Part shown: positions 22,095 to 32,320 of the stretch, piece after piece
Layout: the number at the start of each line of letters is the position of its first letter
Position numbering within the stretch: position 1 is the stretch's first letter
DNA from: Halichoerus grypus
Lineage: Eukaryota; Chordata; Mammalia; Carnivora; Phocidae
DNA: 64,000 nt
Assembly: GCF_964656455.1 (NCBI RefSeq)
Contig: NC_135718.1
Location: forward strand, 22,580,449 to 22,644,448
Direction of reading: 5' to 3'
Position numbers and translations under genes: made by a program
Notes under the pieces: model-generated
What the model saw: only the letters and a program-made list of their open reading frames with translations
Told to the model about the DNA's origin: nothing
Databases searched by the model: none

Positions 22095-22860
22095 TGGCAA
22101 TAGTATATCAATCTTATTCTTTTATTGAGATACAGTCGATCTACAACATTATATTAGTCTCAGGTATACAACATAATGATTCAGTGTTTGCATATATTGT
22201 GAAATGATCACCACAAATCTAGTGACCCTCCAGCTCTGTATGTAGTTACAATTCTTTTTTCCCTTGTGATGAGAACTTTTAAGATCTACTCTCTTAACAA
22301 TTTTCAAACTTACAGTACAGTATTAATAATTATAGTCACCATGCTGTGACTTATTTATTTTATATCTAGAAGTCTGTACCTTTTGACCCTTTCACCCATT
22401 TTGTCCACCTTCCAACCCCTGCCTCTAGCAACCACCAATCCTCTGTATCTGAGGTTTTGTTTTTTGTTTTTGGATTCCACATATAAGTGAGATCGTACAG
22501 TATTTGTCTTTCTCTGTCTGACATACTCCACTTAGCACAAGTCCCTTAGTGTACCTCCATGCTGTCACCAATGGCAGGATTTCTTTCTTTTATGGCTGAA
22601 TAATATTCCATTGTATGTCTATACCACACTTTCTTTATCCATTCATCTGTCTATGGACAATTAGGTCATTTCCATATCTTGGCTATTGTGAATAATGCAG
22701 CAGTGAACGTGGGGAGGCAGATATCTCTTCAAGTTAGTATTTTTGTTTCTTTCTAGTAAATACGCAGAAGGGGAGTTCCTGGATGATATGGTAGTTCTAT
22801 TTTTAATTTTTTGAGGAACCTCCATACTCTTTTTCTATCTTTCTTGATGGTTACATTTCA
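22095..22860 (-). mobile_element. 5'-truncated old L1 (3' UTR and end of ORF2), antisense
   Basis: The minus strand of the GGATTCCACATATAAGTGAG region gives the L1 ORF2 C-terminus (aligned to SEVSQTEKDKYHMISLICG-like sequence). ATGGCTGAATAATATTCCAT and CTTGGCTATTGTGAATAATG are hallmark antisense L1 phrases. The 3' UTR extends toward 22095 (TATTGAGATACAGTCGATCT). About 765 bp remain. This is the normal 5'-truncated pattern, unlike the L1 at 640-4680. Confidence 0.88.
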
Positions 22861-23260
22861 AAGAGATGCCTCCCAGGTTCCTGAGAGACACATTCCTGGG
22901 TTGGAGAAGGTGTGTATCTCAGAAGAGCAGAGAAGGAATTTATAGTTGCAGGTTTTCTAAAGTAAATGCTCTAAGTAAAGAGACATCAGAGACCTGCAGT
23001 CAGGAAGAAACTTATCTAAAATTTAGTTAAGCTGAGGGGAACAGTAAGGCCCTCATGGTCAGACTGCAGGAAGCATTATATTTGGGAAATTGACAGGGGA
23101 AAAACTGTCCACCCAAAGCCACGAAATAAACTGCAGGAAAGAAAATCTAGTTAATCTAGTTTGCATTGTTTTCCTTAATTTGCTTCAGGGCACAGGTTTG
23201 CTTTTAAATACAAAAAAGAAAATGTAAATGTGTAGAATTCATCTGCATCAGCAGCTGCAA

Positions 23261-23262
<2 letters not shown>

Positions 23263-23304
<42 letters not shown>
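23263..23304. repeat. (AC)21 microsatellite
   Basis: Pure AC dinucleotides immediately left of the DNA element at 23311-23641. Confidence 0.97.
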
Positions 23305-23307
<3 letters not shown>

Positions 23308-23310
23308 TAT

Positions 23311-23641
23311 AGTTGGCCCTTGAGTAACACAGGTTTGAAATGCAAGGGTCCGCTTATACATGGATTTTTTTGTACTGTACATTTACAGTACAGGACTATA
23401 ACTGTATTTTCTCTTATGATTTTGTTAATAACATTTTCTTTAGTTTTACTTTATTGTAAGAATACTGCATATGAAAACTAACATACAAAATATGTGTTAA
23501 TTGACTCTGTTATCAGTAAGTCTCCTGGTCCACAGTATGCTATTAGTAGTTAAGCTTTTGGGGAGTCAAAAATTAAATATGGGTTTTCAACTACCAGGGT
23601 GAGGGATGGCATCCTAAACTACACATGGTTCAATGCTCAAC
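23311..23641 (+). mobile_element. Tigger-like non-autonomous DNA transposon
   Basis: Begins AGTTGGCCCTTGAGTAACAC and ends CACATGGTTCAATGCTCAAC, imperfect inverted repeats of each other (CAGTTGAGCATTGAACCATG on the reverse). Internal phrases such as TTTTACTTTATTGTAAGAAT and AGTAGTTAAGCTTTTGGGGA recall a common Tc1/mariner (pogo/Tigger) family. No transposase frame exists. The exact family name is not certain from memory. Confidence 0.7.
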
Positions 23642-23672
23642 TGTGTGTGTGTGTGTGTGTGTCTGTGTGTGT
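23642..23672. repeat. (TG)n microsatellite
   Basis: TG run with one C interruption, immediately right of the DNA element, giving CA and TG runs in inverted orientation around it. Confidence 0.95.
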
Positions 23673-24359
23673 TTATTACTGGTATTTACCTTTTTTAGTG
23701 CTCCCACATGCACCTGTTTGCTGAGTAGACTTAAATATAACACTCCTGTGTCCTGCTACTGAGCTTGCTAAGTTATTACAGAGAGAGCCACATTATTTTT
23801 CTATTTGTGTCTTTTTATTAAGATAAACAGCTTCCCTTATAGATGAAGTTTCTACAGTTTGGTAAGAGGTTCAGGGAAAGTGAAAATGACATCAATTTGT
23901 ATCTTTAAAGTGAAAAGTTAGGACTCAGTGGCTGATTCCTTGGGTACTCCCATTTACCATGTTACTAATTAAGGTGAATTTCATTATTCTACATCAGAAC
24001 TGAAGTGATGTTCACATAGGTGACCAGTGTCTCATAAAATAGTCAAGCTATGAAAAATACATCTTTGAAATAGGCTGACTGCCATAATACACCCCCTGTA
24101 ATTTAAGAGTCTTCAAACCCTGCGTCTGATAAGTCTTTAGCATTGTTAGGAAATGTGCAAGTGGGCTTCTATGTTTCCTGAATGTATAATCAGCATTACG
24201 GATATCACTGAGCCCCTACTGAAACATGAAGACATGCTTTAAACAAGAAAGAAATGTTTGTTGAATAAGTAAATGCATAAATTAGAGAGCCTCCAGTGTT
24301 ATATATTTATTTATTTAACAAATTTATTAATTAAATGACTAGCTAATAATTGAAAACCT

Positions 24360-24825
24360 ACCATTTGCTGGGTACCATCCCACAGGGCCAGGAACACGAC
24401 CTTCCTGTCCTCATTGACCTTATGTCTCAGTGTGGGAGACAGACAGTAAAAACAAAAGAATTTAAGTGGCAAGGAGTGCGAAGATGACAAATAGGGTCAT
24501 ATAATGAAGGGTATCTGAGGTAGCAGAAAGGAGGGTAACTCAGTTTGCTAGTGGCCGAGTTTCTCCTGGGAGAGACTGATGGGTGATGAGAAAGGAGCCG
24601 ACTGTGCCATATCTGGGGAGTGGAGTGTGCTCATGAGGGAAGGAGCATGGCAGCCCGGAGGGGTCCTGGAGCACAGAGGAGAGTGGAGTAGGCAGCAGGG
24701 AAATTCGGCCCCGGGTTCTATGGGATGATGAAGGCCGTGGTGAAGAAGCTGATTTTTTTTTTTTTTTTTCTAAAAGCCACTAGCAGGTGTTAGGGTGGTG
24801 ACATGACCCGACTTGTCCGGGGCTG
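24360..24825 (-). repeat. Probable L2 LINE, antisense
   Basis: Phrases such as CTGTCCTCATTGACCTTATG, GGTGACATGACCCGACTTGT and the GGAGCATGGCAGCCC/GAGTGGAGTAGG stretch resemble the reverse complement of L2 3' sequence. Diverged, with limits estimated. A second likely piece is at about 25330-25640 (GTGTGTGCAGAGGCCCAGGG). Confidence 0.5.
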
Positions 24826-25804
24826 AGTTCCCCAGGGCTGGGCTCTGAAACCCATCACTGTCTTGGGCCAAGGCCACGCCTCTCAGGTGCTGACCACAGC
24901 CACTGACCGAATGTGACAGGCATATGAAGGCAGACTCATCCCTGGCACGCAGGGGACTCCTCCATCACTGCCGTGGGTCAAGGACTCCCTGACAGTCCTG
25001 CCGGACCTTCCTCACGCTGCAGGGCGGTCACCAAGCCTCCCTCCCTTCCACAATTGTCACGTATGCATCTCAGTGCTGCAGTGCTCCCCCGCTCCTCAGC
25101 CTCCCCATCTTCTCCTCCTAACAGCCTTGCTTTTGCAATCCCATCCTACTTTCGGGAGGACCAAGATGAACTCAGAGGCTGCAAAGACAATTAACAAATT
25201 CTTTGAGTTAAGGAGTTTAAAATTCCATGAAGTAAAACTTCCATACAAGCAAAACATAGCAACAGAATGACTCTAGTAATAATTATAATCATGTAATCAT
25301 ATAATAATTATAAAATCATATAATGATAATGGAAATGTGTGCAAGACACAGTAGTGCCATGGAGAAAGAACTTTGAACCATAGCGGGGGAGAGTATGCCG
25401 TCACTAAGTGCTCGAGCTAGAGCTTGAACGCTGTGTGCGTGGCAGAGAGAAAGGATGTGCATTTTGCGGGAGGGACAGTGTGTGCAGAGGCCCAGGGTCA
25501 GAAGCCTGCGGTGCATCCAGGGCATTCCGGGGCTCTAGTGTCCTCGAGGGCTCAGTCTAGAACCGGGACCAGTGCGCAGAGGCTGCAGAGCGAGGCATGG
25601 GCCAGACCTACGGCTCTGGTTTAGAAAGTGAGGGCTGGGAGAGACAGTAGATTTCAGATGGAATAGCAGATTTGTCTTCTAGAAGGCTGTCTTTGGCGAG
25701 TGGGGAGGAAAAGGGCCCTTTGTTAAGGCTTTGCATGCAATATATAACACACTTTCGAGGAAACTATTGGACTTTGCGTAATCACCCTACTGTTGTATCC
25801 CCAG

Positions 25805-25917
25805 AGGAATTCCGATCCCTTCGCCTGTCCTTCTCTCCGAACCTGGATGACTACAACCCTGATATCCCTGAGTGGAGGAGGGACATCAGCCGAGTCATCA
25901 AAAAATCCCTGGTGGAA
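25805..25917 (+). CDS. SORCS1: SORCS1 exon: membrane-proximal lumenal domain
   Basis: 113 bp: AG completes a Glu codon, then 37 codons ending at phase 0 before donor GTGAGT (25918). The product is E plus EFRSLRLSFSPNLDDYNPDI and PEWRRDISRVIKKSLVE. It is rich in charged residues and forms the start of the SorCS membrane-proximal region after PKD2. The acceptor at 25803-25804 is chosen because the next AG (25805-25806) would lose one Glu and break phase. Confidence 0.96.
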
Positions 25918-26399
25918 GTGAGTGCAGACAGTTCCTTCTCTCGCCGGAGCACATTCTCTCTCTGTCCTCCAGGAGCTGCACGGTGAGGGACCCTTGGGCC
26001 AAGAGCGGCCAGGAAATAGCTGGAGCCCATGGGAAGTCTGCTGGCCACCTGCTGTCTGCACCGCTGATCCCCACATGGGCAGACACAGCATAGGTGCTCT
26101 GGGTGGGGGGATGAAACTGGGAACAAACACACGGTCCTTGAGCCTCGGGAAACTTTTCTTCCACTTAGAGGAGAAACACATGGAAATTTGTGACCGTCCT
26201 CTTCATACGGCAGGGTTCGTGCTCAGGTCACTAGCAAGTGCAAAATCAGCCACCGTGCCCAATACTGAAGGGACACGGCGAGAATGCAGTTCACGAGAGC
26301 AGCCCTGGGCTCTAGCCTCGCAGGCGTGAGCACTCAGCACTTGATGATCAGTCCTCTCTCTCTGTCCCTGTTCTTTCAAAGGCATGTCTCTGCTGCTCA

Positions 26400-26540
26400 C
26401 AGCCCCAAGAGGAAGGGATTATTGCAGGCAAAGCAACTGAGGTTCAGAGAGGTTAAATAACTTGTTTAGGTCTCACAGCTGGTGAGTGATGAAGGTAGTG
26501 AATTGAAGCAAAAGGTCTGAGTCCAGGGTCTGGATTTGTA
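26400..26540 (-). repeat. MIR SINE fragment, antisense
   Basis: CAACTGAGGTTCAGAGAGGT followed by TAAATAACTTGTTTAGGTCT and CACAGCTGGTGAGTGATGAA is the conserved MIR core in reverse complement. Confidence 0.75.
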
Positions 26541-26949
26541 CGTATGAAACACGGCCCCCTGTGGTTTCTGGGAGAACAGCAAGGTGGTGAGGTTTATCCC
26601 TGTCTGAGTAAATATCACTGACAGTTTGAGAAAACACTTTCTTTTAGGCACGTCACCCCCTGCAAACATACAATTTCATGAGTGAACAGAGGAATGGAAT
26701 ATCTGCTCGTGGAGCTGCTCGGATTTATTGTACAAACCCAGAAAATCAGAGATGAGCTCCCTCTCCCCAGAGCATCTTCTTAGCCTAACAGGAAAATCCG
26801 TGTAGGGTGTTTTATACATTGTCTCCGGGACCCAGCACATGATGCCTTGTGACACAAAGTGCTGATGGGATAAAGGCATTCAGGTACCGCCTGCTCAGAA
26901 AACCTGTTGGCAAAGGGCTGGCCTTCCCCATACTCAGGCCATTATCTGT

Positions 26950-27160
26950 GTTGATATTGATTTAGCACTTACAGTACTCCCATACTCTTCTCCGTGCTTT
27001 GCATTTTTTAGCACATTTAATCACAAAAGAAGTAGCGTATTATGTAGCTACTATAATCATTCCCATTTTACAGATGAGGAAACTGAACATAGAGACTTAA
27101 GGTGCTCTGGCCACGGCCACACTGTTAAAAGTGAAGCTCTGGAGTCAGACTGCCCTTGTG
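26950..27160 (-). repeat. MIR SINE, antisense
   Basis: ATTTAGCACTTACAGTACTC, ATTCCCATTTTACAGATGAG, GAAACTGAACATAGAGACTT and CTCTGGAGTCAGACTGCCCT give a nearly complete reverse-complement MIR. Confidence 0.8.
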
Positions 27161-28593
27161 GTTTCCTAACCTCTCCATTCTATGGCCATCCTTTGCTTTC
27201 TCCCGTGGAAAAACAGGGATACATGGAACAGTGGGGTGGAGAATGCTGTCTTCATGCACCTCTGCGTAAATGCCACCTTACCTTTGTCTTCATGACTCAG
27301 CGTCCACGACCGCCGTGTGGCTAAACATTAGGGCCACCAGGGGGCGCATCAACTAGCCCCCAGGCCTCCCTGGAATAGATCCTTCTGCCCTTGGAGCTGT
27401 TTGTCCCTGGTGTGACTAGGGGTTTCTCTCCTCTGCTGTCCAAGAGTGAGGACTTACACCCCTCAATGAGTCCACAGCCCCCTCCCTTCCACCTGTAGTG
27501 TTCTAGGGATCTATGACCCTATAGACCTCCCAGGTAGCTGCCCGATTCCCCCAGGTGATTTATCAACCAAGCATTAGCCCTGCAGTGACCAATCTTCCAG
27601 GCGTCATTCTCTTCACATTGATAGTCTAGGGATCACATCCCCTGGGCCTCTACCTTTCCACCAGCTGTCCAGAAGGCTAGAAATTACTGCTCATCAATAT
27701 TTCCAGGCTGCTGCATAGCATAATCAGCTAAACGCAGAATAAACCGTTTGGCTCCACGCCTCTCAGGACAGGGTTTGATAGGGTGGAGGGGTCGATCCCT
27801 TACAGTTTCAAAGGCTCCTTGTTTACCCCATCTCAGGAGGCAGCTGACCCGCCCCTGGTTCCTCGAAGCCCACCCTGTCTTTGAGATGAGTAGTTACACT
27901 TGACTATTTCCTTAAGCCCTGAGGTACCTACTGCCAGGCGGACTCAAATAAACCCTACAAGAGGTACAACTTGAGATCAATATATTTGCAGTTTTGTTCC
28001 TTTTTACTGTGTAACAGAATGGGATATAAAAGCAGTTACCTTTACCTCATCAAATGGGGTTTTTCTATTGAATTTCACAATGAAATCTTTAATCAGATAT
28101 CATTCAATCAACATTTTCATACATAATGAGGATGATTCAGATATAATCTCTGAGTTTAAAATCTGGGAGGGCCATAAAACAGTACGGTAGCTGTGACTCG
28201 GGCTACTGAGTGCTAAGTATCAGGCGAAGGGAGGCTGAAGAAGGGCTTCGTGGTCAGACCCAAGTTCCAAGCTCAGCATCCCCATGCACTACCTAGATGG
28301 CCTTAAGCCACTGTTGAACCTTCTTGCATCTGCCATCTGTCCCGCAGAAAGAGAGATGCTGCACCCACCTCCCGCAGGGAGAAATCACTGTCTTAGCCCC
28401 TGGGAGTGCCATGGACGCAGGCTCCAGCTGCCTTACCCCGTGTCATGTCCCTTTCCATGAGGCTCACATCCTGCCTGCCTGCTTGCCCACCCCACCCACT
28501 GTGTCTTCCTGCCGCCCTACTGCCCGCGAGTACTCCATGCATCCTCACCACCTTCTCCTGTAGAACTTACGTGAGCTTCTGTCTCTCCCTCAG

Positions 28594-28725
28594 GCCACCG
28601 GGGTCCCAGGCCAGCACATCCTGGTGGCGGTGCTCCCTGGCTTACCCACCGCCGCTGAGCTCTTTGTCTTGCCCTATCAGGATCCGACTGGAGAAAACAA
28701 ACGGTCGGCTGAGGACCTAGAGCAG
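28594..28725 (+). CDS. SORCS1: SORCS1 exon: membrane-proximal lumenal domain
   Basis: 132 bp, 44 codons, phase 0 on both sides; acceptor CTCTCCCTCAG, donor GTGAGT at 28726. The product begins ATGVPGQHILVAVLPGLPTA, continues AELFVLPYQDPTGENKRSAE and ends DLEQ. A hydrophobic beta-rich half (HILVAVLPGL) is followed by a charged, flexible half. Being symmetric (0-0), it could be skipped without shifting the frame. No evidence of skipping is visible. Confidence 0.96.
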
Positions 28726-30562
28726 GTGAGTCCCCCTGGTGATACTCAGCTTCCACAGAAGTCTGAGCCACACCCCGCTGGTACCAGACCCCCCCAGCAC
28801 GGCAGCTCTGAGGGATCCCAGCTTGAGGGTGAGGGCGCTGGCTGTTTGTGGTCTTCTGTTCCTCACCCACAATCTGCGGATCCTAACTACAGCTTCACCG
28901 CCAAACACGCGCAAGCGTGGGCATTGCAGGTGGTAGCTGACCTCCTCAGAATGTACCTCCACGCTGGAGAACAGAGGGCTTACGTGAATTAGATCAATCT
29001 ATGGGGCAAACTGTCCAAGATAGTAAGTGGGGGAAAAGCATGGGGCTGAATAATACATGGAAGTTGAACCCATTTATTCCTTTTCTGACTTTCATCACAA
29101 GAATGTCATTAGAATCAAATGATATGCGATGCATGATACTGTTTTTAAAAGGTATGACTTTTATACATATCATAAATCCTCTGTATCGCCACCATGCTAA
29201 GATGACCTGATTTGTGTTTCTAATAAATGAAGTAATATTGGCTCCAGACCACCTTTGCTGGCTGTGTGGGGTCCATCTTTTCTTCATGTCTAGCACCTTC
29301 TGGAGTAATAGACTCTGTGTGTGTGTGTGTGTGTCCTGCCCCCTTCCATCTCTGTTATCCCCCTCTCCTCCTTTTAACTTCAAAGGAGTCTTTAATCTTG
29401 TGTAGTGAGAATGATTATTATATTGTTCTACTTCCTCTTCCTCCCATTTTCCTTCCCCTTTCCCTTTTTCTTCATCATCGTTCAGTTAAAATCATCAGTC
29501 TTGGTCTGGTTACCCCGTTAGAAACTGCATGATTTTGGTTTCTCAGTGCTTTCTGGCAGAAAGATTAAAAATAGGATTCTTCTCAGACTCTGAATAAATA
29601 TTGGCTTTTTCCCCTCCAGTACGTGGAGTTTTTCAGTTTGCTTAGAATGAGCCTGTAATCTAGTCACATGATCTCTCGTCTTTGAAGATGGCTTGAGAAC
29701 CTCCTATGACAGCCTTATTAACAACAACCCCGAATTACAGCATGGCCCACCTCCTAGTACACACGTTCCTTTCAACTGCGCTTTCTCACTTGGCAGAAGG
29801 CTCACCTCTGTAATTTTCTCCATGGGCAAGTAATGAAGAACAAAGCTGTCCTGGAAAGCCCTGTTGAACTCCATCTCCTAGTGAACTGCGATTGAAGAGC
29901 CCACAGCAGGTCGTCCATTGGATTTGCATCTGACCCCACCCGGCCCTGGCACTCAGCTTCCCATTATTTTCCACAAATTATTATCTGCACCTGCAACTTT
30001 GTGGGAGAACGAAATGGATTGCTTCTTATCCCAGCACTGCTGAGAACCTTCAGGGGAGGTAGATGAGTATCTAAGACTTGAGGTATGAGCATGTACAGTC
30101 ATTCTTCCTCTGGAAATCGTGTCAGTCTTCCATGAAATCCAGATCATAACCTTTTCAAGTATGGAAGAGAGTCCACACTTAGAGCCAGCCAATTTCCAAG
30201 GCATCACATCATCTGGGCATCCCTGTTTCTCATGCTTTCCATTTTTTTTTTTTCTAAAAGTATCATATTTTTTAGATGTTTTCTTGAGAAATGTGGGAAG
30301 AAGAGGGGTATGTTCTGTAAAGTTTCTTTTGCTTGTGTAAGAATGTATCTTGTTTTGACTCTTTTCTCTGGAGCTCTTGTTTCCCTTCATTCTCTCTCTC
30401 ATCCGACTACCCCCCACTCAAGATTCTGAGAGTTGAGTGACTGTCTCTGGGGCCGCCGGATGTCACTGATGAACCATTGAGTCAGGTTTGAAGGCTGTGT
30501 GACTTAGCATTTGGCACACATTGTAGGGAGACCAGCCATTTCATTAGAAAGAACACAGAGGA

Positions 30563-30751
30563 GTGGGGTACCTGGGTGGCTCACTCAGTTAAGGGTCTGA
30601 CTTCAGCTCAGATCATGATCTCAGAGTCCTGGGATGGAGCCCCACATCAGGCCCCACATTCAGTGGGGCATCTGCTTCTCTCTCTCCCTTTGCCCCTCCT
30701 CCCACTTGTGCCCTCTCTCTCTCTCTCAAATAAATAAATAAAATCTTAAAT
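30563..30751 (+). mobile_element. CAN-SINE, sense
   Basis: GTGGGGTACCTGGGTGGCTC leads through CAGATCATGATCTCAGAGTC to a CT-rich stretch and an AAATAAATAAATAAAATC tail. Short direct repeats AAGAACACAG lie at 30549-30558 and 30752-30761. More diverged than the copy at 36967. Confidence 0.93.
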
Positions 30752-31779
30752 AAGAACACAGGAATGGAGAAATAAAAACCAAGTTTCTAGTTTTAGCTCT
30801 AATATCCATTGTATCATTTATAGATAAAGTAAGTTAGGACTAGGAAAGTCATGTAAGTCAGCCAAAGTGAGGCAATCTATAATACCCATTTCATAGGGCG
30901 AGAGAACATTCAAGAAATGACATGCAAAGTACTTGGCTCCTAGTAAATGCTCAGTAAGTGGTACATAGATTCTGGATACATTTGTGGCAATCTCGAGATA
31001 GGAAGAGGATATATGGAAACGCAAAAGGGAAGTTTAAGCTTGTGAAAGAAGACTATTTGGTATAGTCAAGGGCACATATTGGAAGCAAGAGGCTGGCAGG
31101 AGTAAGAAGAAGATGACTGCATGAAATTATACAAAATCGAGAAGAGAACGAGGACAGTAAGAAACAGAAGGGATATGCATGAGTTGACTACACAGGAGTG
31201 AGGGAGCCCCATCTGAGTTTTCATGTGGATTTGCAGCATGAAGGAAAACAAGCTACCAGGCTAGCATTGTACGTCTGTTTAAGGAAATTGCAAGTGCATC
31301 CACCTTATCCAGGACTCTAACCAAACAAATGCCAAACTAGGCACATAAGAAATGCGTGTCTTTGTCGTGGCGAATATTCTTACCTTGATTTAAAACGTGC
31401 AGTAATGAAATCAACATATAAAACTGAGCCTCGTGTCAAGATATTATGAAACGGGCTACCACTGGAAACCTGTAGTTTTCAACAAAAGAGGGTTCTTTGA
31501 CCCTTCTCGCTGACTCAGTCCTTTTAAAGTGAGGGAATTGATGCCCCAACACGAAGGAGTGACTTGCTTGAGGTGACACAGCTCTTCAAGACAATGAGAT
31601 GCTAGTTGTGTCTCTGCGAGGAACTCAAGCCTGTGGCCCCCACTCGGCCCCACTGCAGACATGGATTGGTTGCCACTTTGCTTCCGTGGGCCTGAAAGTA
31701 CCAAGGCTGTTGCACCAGGAAATGAATGAGAAATGCATTGTTTTGTCTTGAGTTTTTATATCCTTTTTTTTCTTTTAAT

Positions 31780-32320
31780 TTCTGATGCAACTGAGAGAGA
31801 GCCAATTCAAACCAGTTTAAGCAAAAACAGTGAATCTACAAGCTTATTTAATGGGGAGGTCCAAGGATACAGTTCAAGCATGGATTCATTCAGTGAATTC
31901 AGAGCCACTCAAAAATGCCACCAAACACCCCCCTCTCTCCCTCTTTCTCCATCTCTTTTCTTTGTTACCCCATGGGGAAATCTGCCTGAGAATGAAGCCA
32001 GCGGGCAGGAAGGCGAGGATGGCCACCAGAGGCCCGGGCTTCTGTTTAGTCAGCCTGTCAGCCCCATCGGAAAAGCAGTGTCTGTCTCCCGAGAGCACCG
32101 CGAGAGCTCCAGGTGGACAGTTCTCACTGGCCCGACCTGGGCGAAGTGGACATCTCTTACCTCATCCCTGTAGTCAGAGGGACGGTGTGCTGGTTCCAAC
32201 AACTCAGGTGTTTTACACACCGCCTGGATTGGGGGTCAGGAAGCCTCTCCAGCATCCAGTGGACAGAGAACGGAGAAGGACATGGTTCCTCAAAGAAAGT
32301 GGGGAGAGAGAAGTAACACC
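31780..32320 (+). repeat. Old dispersed repeat (family not named)
   Basis: Phrases CAATTCAAACCAGTTTAAGC, GATGGCCACCAGAGGCCCGG and TCTCACTGGCCCGACCTGGG recall a common mammalian interspersed repeat I cannot name with confidence. A related piece is near 17375-17650. It explains the 248-codon open frame at 31830-32576. Confidence 0.5.

Larger units (their letters stand above)
19593..25804 (+). other. SORCS1: SORCS1 intron with L1 fragment and DNA element
   Basis: GT-AG intron. It holds an A-run at 20041-20058, MIR at 21390-21600, an L1 3' fragment at 22095-22860, CA repeat/Tigger-like element/TG repeat at 23263-23672, and probable antisense L2 pieces at 24360-24825 and 25330-25640. The acceptor (TTGTATCCCCAG) has a weak pyrimidine tract. 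20.1-21.3 kb shows nothing assignable. Confidence 0.8.
25918..28593 (+). other. SORCS1: SORCS1 intron
   Basis: GT-AG intron. Antisense MIR pieces lie at about 26400-26540 and 26950-27160. The stretch 27.2-28.5 kb has no assignable feature, though it is rather GC-rich with many short overlapping frames. Confidence 0.8.

Noticed and set aside
25723..26181. 152-codon minus-strand frame over the SORCS1 exon at 25805
   Set aside because: Antisense shadow of a real exon and its GC-rich flank; no family match.
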